From Pseudomonas nitroreducens (lineage in GTDB: Bacteria; Pseudomonadota; Gammaproteobacteria; Pseudomonadales; Pseudomonadaceae): a DNA stretch of 64,000 nt. Each line of letters starts with the position of its first letter. Positions within the stretch are counted from its first letter, which is position 1. The notes beneath the pieces were generated by a model. It saw only the letters and a program-made list of their open reading frames with translations, was not told the origin of the DNA and made no database searches. A program made the position numbers and the translations under genes. Shown here piece by piece: positions 59,886 to 64,000 of this stretch. Location: positions 1-64,000 of the forward strand of contig NZ_JACHLI010000006.1 of NCBI RefSeq assembly GCF_014204515.1, given 5' to 3'.

Positions 59886-61031
59886 ATGAACGTGTTCTGG
59901 TTCCTGCCCACTCACGGCGACGGCCACTTCCTCGGTACCAGCGAGGGCGCGCGCCCGGTGTCGCTGCCGTATCTGAAGCAGATCGCCCAGGCTGCCGATT
60001 CCCTCGGCTACTACGGCGTGCTGATTCCCACCGGCCGCTCCTGCGAGGACTCGTGGGTCGTCGCCTCGGCCCTGGCGCCGCTCACCGAGCGCCTGCGCTA
60101 CCTGGTGGCAATCCGTCCGGGGATCATCTCGCCGACGGTTTCCGCGCGCATGGCCGCGACCCTGGATCGCCTCTCCGGCGGACGCCTGCTGATCAACGTG
60201 GTGACCGGCGGCGACCCGGATGAAAACCGTGGCGACGGCATCCACCTCAGCCACGCCGAGCGCTACGAAGTCACCGACGAATTCCTGCGCATCTGGCGCC
60301 GCGTGCTGCAGGGCGAGTCCGTGGACTTCGCCGGCAAGCACCTGCAGGTGGAGAACGCCAAGGCGCTCTATCCGCCGGTGCAGAAGCCGTACCCGCCGCT
60401 GTACTTCGGCGGCTCCTCGGCCGAGGCCCACGACCTGGCCGCCGAGCAGGTGGACGTCTACCTGACCTGGGGCGAGCCGCCGCAAGCGGTCGCGCAGAAG
60501 ATCGCGGACGTGCGCGAAAAGGCCGCGAAGCAGGGCCGCAGCGTGAAGTTTGGCATCCGCCTGCACGTGATCGTCCGCGAGACCGCCGAGGAAGCCTGGC
60601 AGGCCGCCGACAGGCTGATCGCCAACATCTCCGACGAGACCATCGCCAACGCGCAGAAGTCCTTCGCCCGCTTCGATTCCGAAGGCCAGCGGCGCATGGC
60701 CGCGCTGCACGGCGGGCGGCGTGACCAGCTGGAGATCTACCCCAACCTCTGGGCCGGTGTCGGCCTGGTGCGCGGCGGCGCCGGCACCGCGCTGGTGGGC
60801 GATCCGCAGCAGGTCGCCGAGCGCATCAAGGAGTACGCGGACCTGGGGATCGACAGCTTCATCTTCTCCGGCTACCCGCACCTGGAAGAAGCCTACCGCT
60901 TCGCCGAACTGGTCTTCCCGCTGCTGCCCGAGCCCTACGCCAGCCTCGCCGGGCGCGGCGTGACCAACCTCACCGGGCCCTTCGGCGAAATGATCGCCAA
61001 CGACGTGCTGCCCGGACGCAAGGCCGGCTGA
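59886..61031 (+). CDS. msuD: FMNH2-dependent (methane/alkane)sulfonate monooxygenase MsuD
   Basis: 381 aa. Bacterial-luciferase fold of the SsuD/MsuD family: MNVFWFLPTHGDGHFLGTSE at the start, LINVVTGGDPDENRGDG, and YPPLYFGGSSAEAHDLA. It splits methanesulfonate (or short alkanesulfonates) to aldehyde and sulfite. Choice of MsuD over SsuD rests on the msuE-D-C order and the sigma-54 activator gene; there is no sulfonate ABC transporter here. GAGG before the ATG, 10 bp after msuE. Confidence 0.9.
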   Translation: MNVFWFLPTHGDGHFLGTSEGARPVSLPYLKQIAQAADSLGYYGVLIPTGRSCEDSWVVASALAPLTERLRYLVAIRPGIISPTVSARMAATLDRLSGGRLLINVVTGGDPDENRGDGIHLSHAERYEVTDEFLRIWRRVLQGESVDFAGKHLQVENAKALYPPVQKPYPPLYFGGSSAEAHDLAAEQVDVYLTWGEPPQAVAQKIADVREKAAKQGRSVKFGIRLHVIVRETAEEAWQAADRLIANISDETIANAQKSFARFDSEGQRRMAALHGGRRDQLEIYPNLWAGVGLVRGGAGTALVGDPQQVAERIKEYADLGIDSFIFSGYPHLEEAYRFAELVFPLLPEPYASLAGRGVTNLTGPFGEMIANDVLPGRKAG

Positions 61032-61053
61032 GCCGGCACTCCACGCCCCGACT

Positions 61054-61073
61054 CGCCGGGCAGGAGCCCGGCG
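61054..61073 (+). terminator. Hairpin between msuD and msuC
   Basis: CGCCGGGC / GCCCGGCG with loop AGGA in the 72-bp gap; no T-run, so probably an mRNA-stabilising or attenuating structure. Confidence 0.4.
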
Positions 61074-61103
61074 CGCCCGCAAAATTCAGAAGAGGAAGCG
61101 AGC

Positions 61104-62284
61104 GTGAACGCCAAGACGCGTCTCGACGCACAGACACCCGCGCAGATAGCCCGGCGCCTGGCCGCCGGTTTCGCCGAAACCGCCGCCGAGCGCGACATCC
61201 GTGGCGGCACGCCGAAGGCCGAGCGCGACGCGCTGCGCCAGAGCGGCCTGCTGTCGCTGATCATCCCCACCGAGTACGGTGGCCTCGGCGCCGACTGGAG
61301 CACCACGCTGGACATCGTCCGCCAGTTCGCCGTGGTCGACAGCTCCATCGCCCACGTGTTCGGCTTCCAGCACCTGATGCTGGCCACCGTGCGCCTGTTC
61401 TCCAGGCCCGAGCAGTGGCAGCCGTGGTTCGAGTTGACCGCGCGCAACCAATGGTTCTGGGGCAACGCGCTGAACCCGCTGGATACCCGCACCGTGTCGC
61501 GCACCTTCGCCGGCTGGCGCGAGTTCTCCGGGCGCAAGAGTTTCTGTTCCGGCGCGCTGGATTCGGAAATGCTCATCGCCTCGGCGCTGGACGGCGAGGG
61601 CGGCAAGTTGCTGATCGCCGCCATCCCCACCGCGCGCAGCGGCATCAGCCTGGCCCACGACTGGGACAACATGGGCCAGCGCCAGACCGACAGCGGCAGC
61701 GCCACCTTCGAGCGCGTGCGGGTGGAGGAGAGCGAGCTGCTGCTCGATCCGGGCCCGCTGAGCACGCCGTTCGCCTGCTTGCGTCCGCTGATTGCCCAAC
61801 TGATCTTCACCCACGTCTTCCTCGGCATCGCCGAAGGTGCGTTCGAGGAGGCGCGGCAATACACGCTCAAGGAAGCCCGCCCGTGGTTCCGCGCCAACGT
61901 CGCCACGGTGGCCGAAGACCCCTACGTGCTCGGCCACTACGGCGAGTTCTGGGTCGGCCTGGAAAGCACCCGCCTGCTGGTGCGGCGTGCCGCGCAATTG
62001 CTCGACGACGCCTGGAGCAAGGGCGCCGCGCTGGACGCCGAGGAGCGTGGGCGACTGGCCGTAGCCATCGCCACCGCCAAGGTCGCGGCGACGCGCAACG
62101 GCCTGGAAATCTGCAACCGCCTGTTCGAGGTCACTGGCGCGCGCTCCACTCATGCTGCGCTGCGTATCGACCGCTACTGGCGCAACCTGCGCACCCAGAC
62201 CCTGCACGACCCGGTGGACTACAAGGTCCGCGAGCTGGGCGACTGGGCGCTGAACCAGCAACTGCCGCAACCGACTTTCTACTC

Positions 62285-62288
<4 letters not shown>
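61104..62288 (+). CDS. msuC: FMNH2-dependent methanesulfinate monooxygenase MsuC (acyl-CoA dehydrogenase fold)
   Basis: 394 aa. Acyl-CoA dehydrogenase-like fold (IIPTEYGGLGADWSTTLDIV, HVFGFQHLMLATVRLF) of the flavin-dependent monooxygenase subgroup that includes MsuC, SfnC and DszC. MsuC oxidises methanesulfinate to methanesulfonate for MsuD. The start codon is GTG at 61104 with AGAGGAAGCG. It overlaps the regulator gene by ATGA. Confidence 0.87.
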
Positions 62289-63403
<1,115 letters not shown>

Positions 63404-63527
63404 GGTCTTCCGGCGGAAGCCCTCTATTTGGAGGTATTCGCCGCGGGCCACTGATCCACGGCAAGAAAACCGGCCAATGGCCGGCCTAGACTCCCGAACC
63501 GCCCATCCCAAGCGAAAGGAGTCACCC

Positions 63528-64000
63528 ATGCACGTGGACATCGCCATCGTCGGCGCCGGCCCCGCCGGGCTTTGCCTGGCCCGCTCGCTGTCGGGCAACG
63601 GCCTGTCGATCCTGCTGATCGACCGTCAGCCGCTGGCCGCCGTGGCCGAGCCTGCCGAGGACGGCCGGGAGATCGCGCTGACTCACGCTTCGCGCGCCGA
63701 ACTCCAGCGGCTGGGGATGTGGTCGCGGATCGATCCCGAGGAAGTCTCGCCGCTGCGCGATGCCCAGGTGCTCAATGGCCCCTCGCTGTTCACCCTGCGC
63801 ATCGAGGCCGGGCAGGCCGGCGCCGAGCAGCTGGGGTACTTCGTTTCCAACCAGATGATCCGCCGCGCCGCCTTCGATGCAGTACACGAGTGTGCGGATG
63901 TCTCGCTGGTCTGCGGCCGTGCATTGCGAACCGTGCAGGTGCAGCCCGATGGCGTGTCGCTGACCCTGGACGACGACAGCCGCGTCCACGCACGCCTGCT
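63528..64000 (+). CDS. FAD-dependent hydroxylase, UbiM/UbiH-like (cut by window edge)
   Basis: 157 codons present, then the window ends. N-terminal FAD motif VDIAIVGAGPAGLCLARSL; the DGREIALTHASRAELQRLGMW segment corresponds to the UbiH/VisC hydroxylase family and is close to what I recall of UbiM, the 5-demethoxyubiquinol hydroxylase of some proteobacteria. ATG at 63528 with AAAGGAG upstream. The 124 bp before it hold only a CCGGCC-type inverted repeat without T-run. Confidence 0.8.
   Translation, partial: MHVDIAIVGAGPAGLCLARSLSGNGLSILLIDRQPLAAVAEPAEDGREIALTHASRAELQRLGMWSRIDPEEVSPLRDAQVLNGPSLFTLRIEAGQAGAEQLGYFVSNQMIRRAAFDAVHECADVSLVCGRALRTVQVQPDGVSLTLDDDSRVHARL

Overview
The window is a high-GC chromosomal segment of a Pseudomonas, most like the P. 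aeruginosa / P. citronellolis / P. nitroreducens side of the genus. The evidence is consistently strong third-position GC, Pseudomonas-typical gene sets (pdxB, htpG, phnWX, a HemO-type heme oxygenase with an Hxu-like sigma/anti-sigma/receptor set, msuEDC), and many dispersed GTAGGAGCG-type and GTAGGGCG-type palindromic repeats. No rRNA, tRNA, CRISPR array, integrase, transposase or prophage gene was seen.

Left end (1-10982): a truncated acyl-CoA dehydrogenase and a MaoC/FAS1-like hydratase diverge from a GlxA-type AraC regulator. The regulator is followed by a compact nine-gene operon: Rieske oxygenase, SDR, beta-keto acid cleavage enzyme (BKACE), aldehyde dehydrogenase, second SDR, carnitine-dehydrogenase-like 3-hydroxyacid dehydrogenase, ferredoxin-type reductase, hot-dog thioesterase, and a substrate-binding protein with a choline/betaine-type aromatic box. 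This looks like a catabolic system for a quaternary ammonium compound that combines an oxygenolytic (CntAB/GbcAB-like) and a dehydrogenase/BKACE/thioesterase (CdhABC-like) route. It is the most interesting locus in the window.

11000-15981: an EmrAB-OMF drug efflux operon on the minus strand with an AraC regulator; the EmrB-like pump appears to lack about 14 residues around TM4. 16212-24922: a DUF599 membrane protein, a small lipoprotein, two tandem hot-dog thioesterases with a membrane protein, htpG, a SUKH/DUF4303 immunity-like pair and a dienelactone hydrolase. 24982-38039: an FHS sugar transporter, pirin, DUF3859, the DUF1302/DUF1329 outer-membrane pair, Lrp and TetR regulators, a DMT exporter, a DUF1615 lipoprotein, DUF1543, a low-molecular-weight phosphatase/ArsC-like protein and a luciferase-like monooxygenase.

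38316-44410: an HNH protein, DUF454, heme oxygenase, then a TonB heme receptor with an N-terminal signalling domain, a FecR anti-sigma factor and a FecI sigma factor, with Fur-box-like sites. 44533-50350: an OPA-type transporter, two LysR regulators and phnWX for 2-aminoethylphosphonate degradation. 50351-59131: a repeat-rich zone with an XRE-cupin regulator and EamA exporter, a MATE pump, pdxB, a frame-disrupted small gene, an NAD-kinase-like protein, a GFA-like protein and a saccharopine-dehydrogenase-like protein. 59135-63403: the methanesulfonate operon msuEDC plus its own receptor-less sigma-54 activator, behind a recognisable sigma-54 promoter and upstream palindromes. The right edge cuts a UbiM-like FAD hydroxylase.
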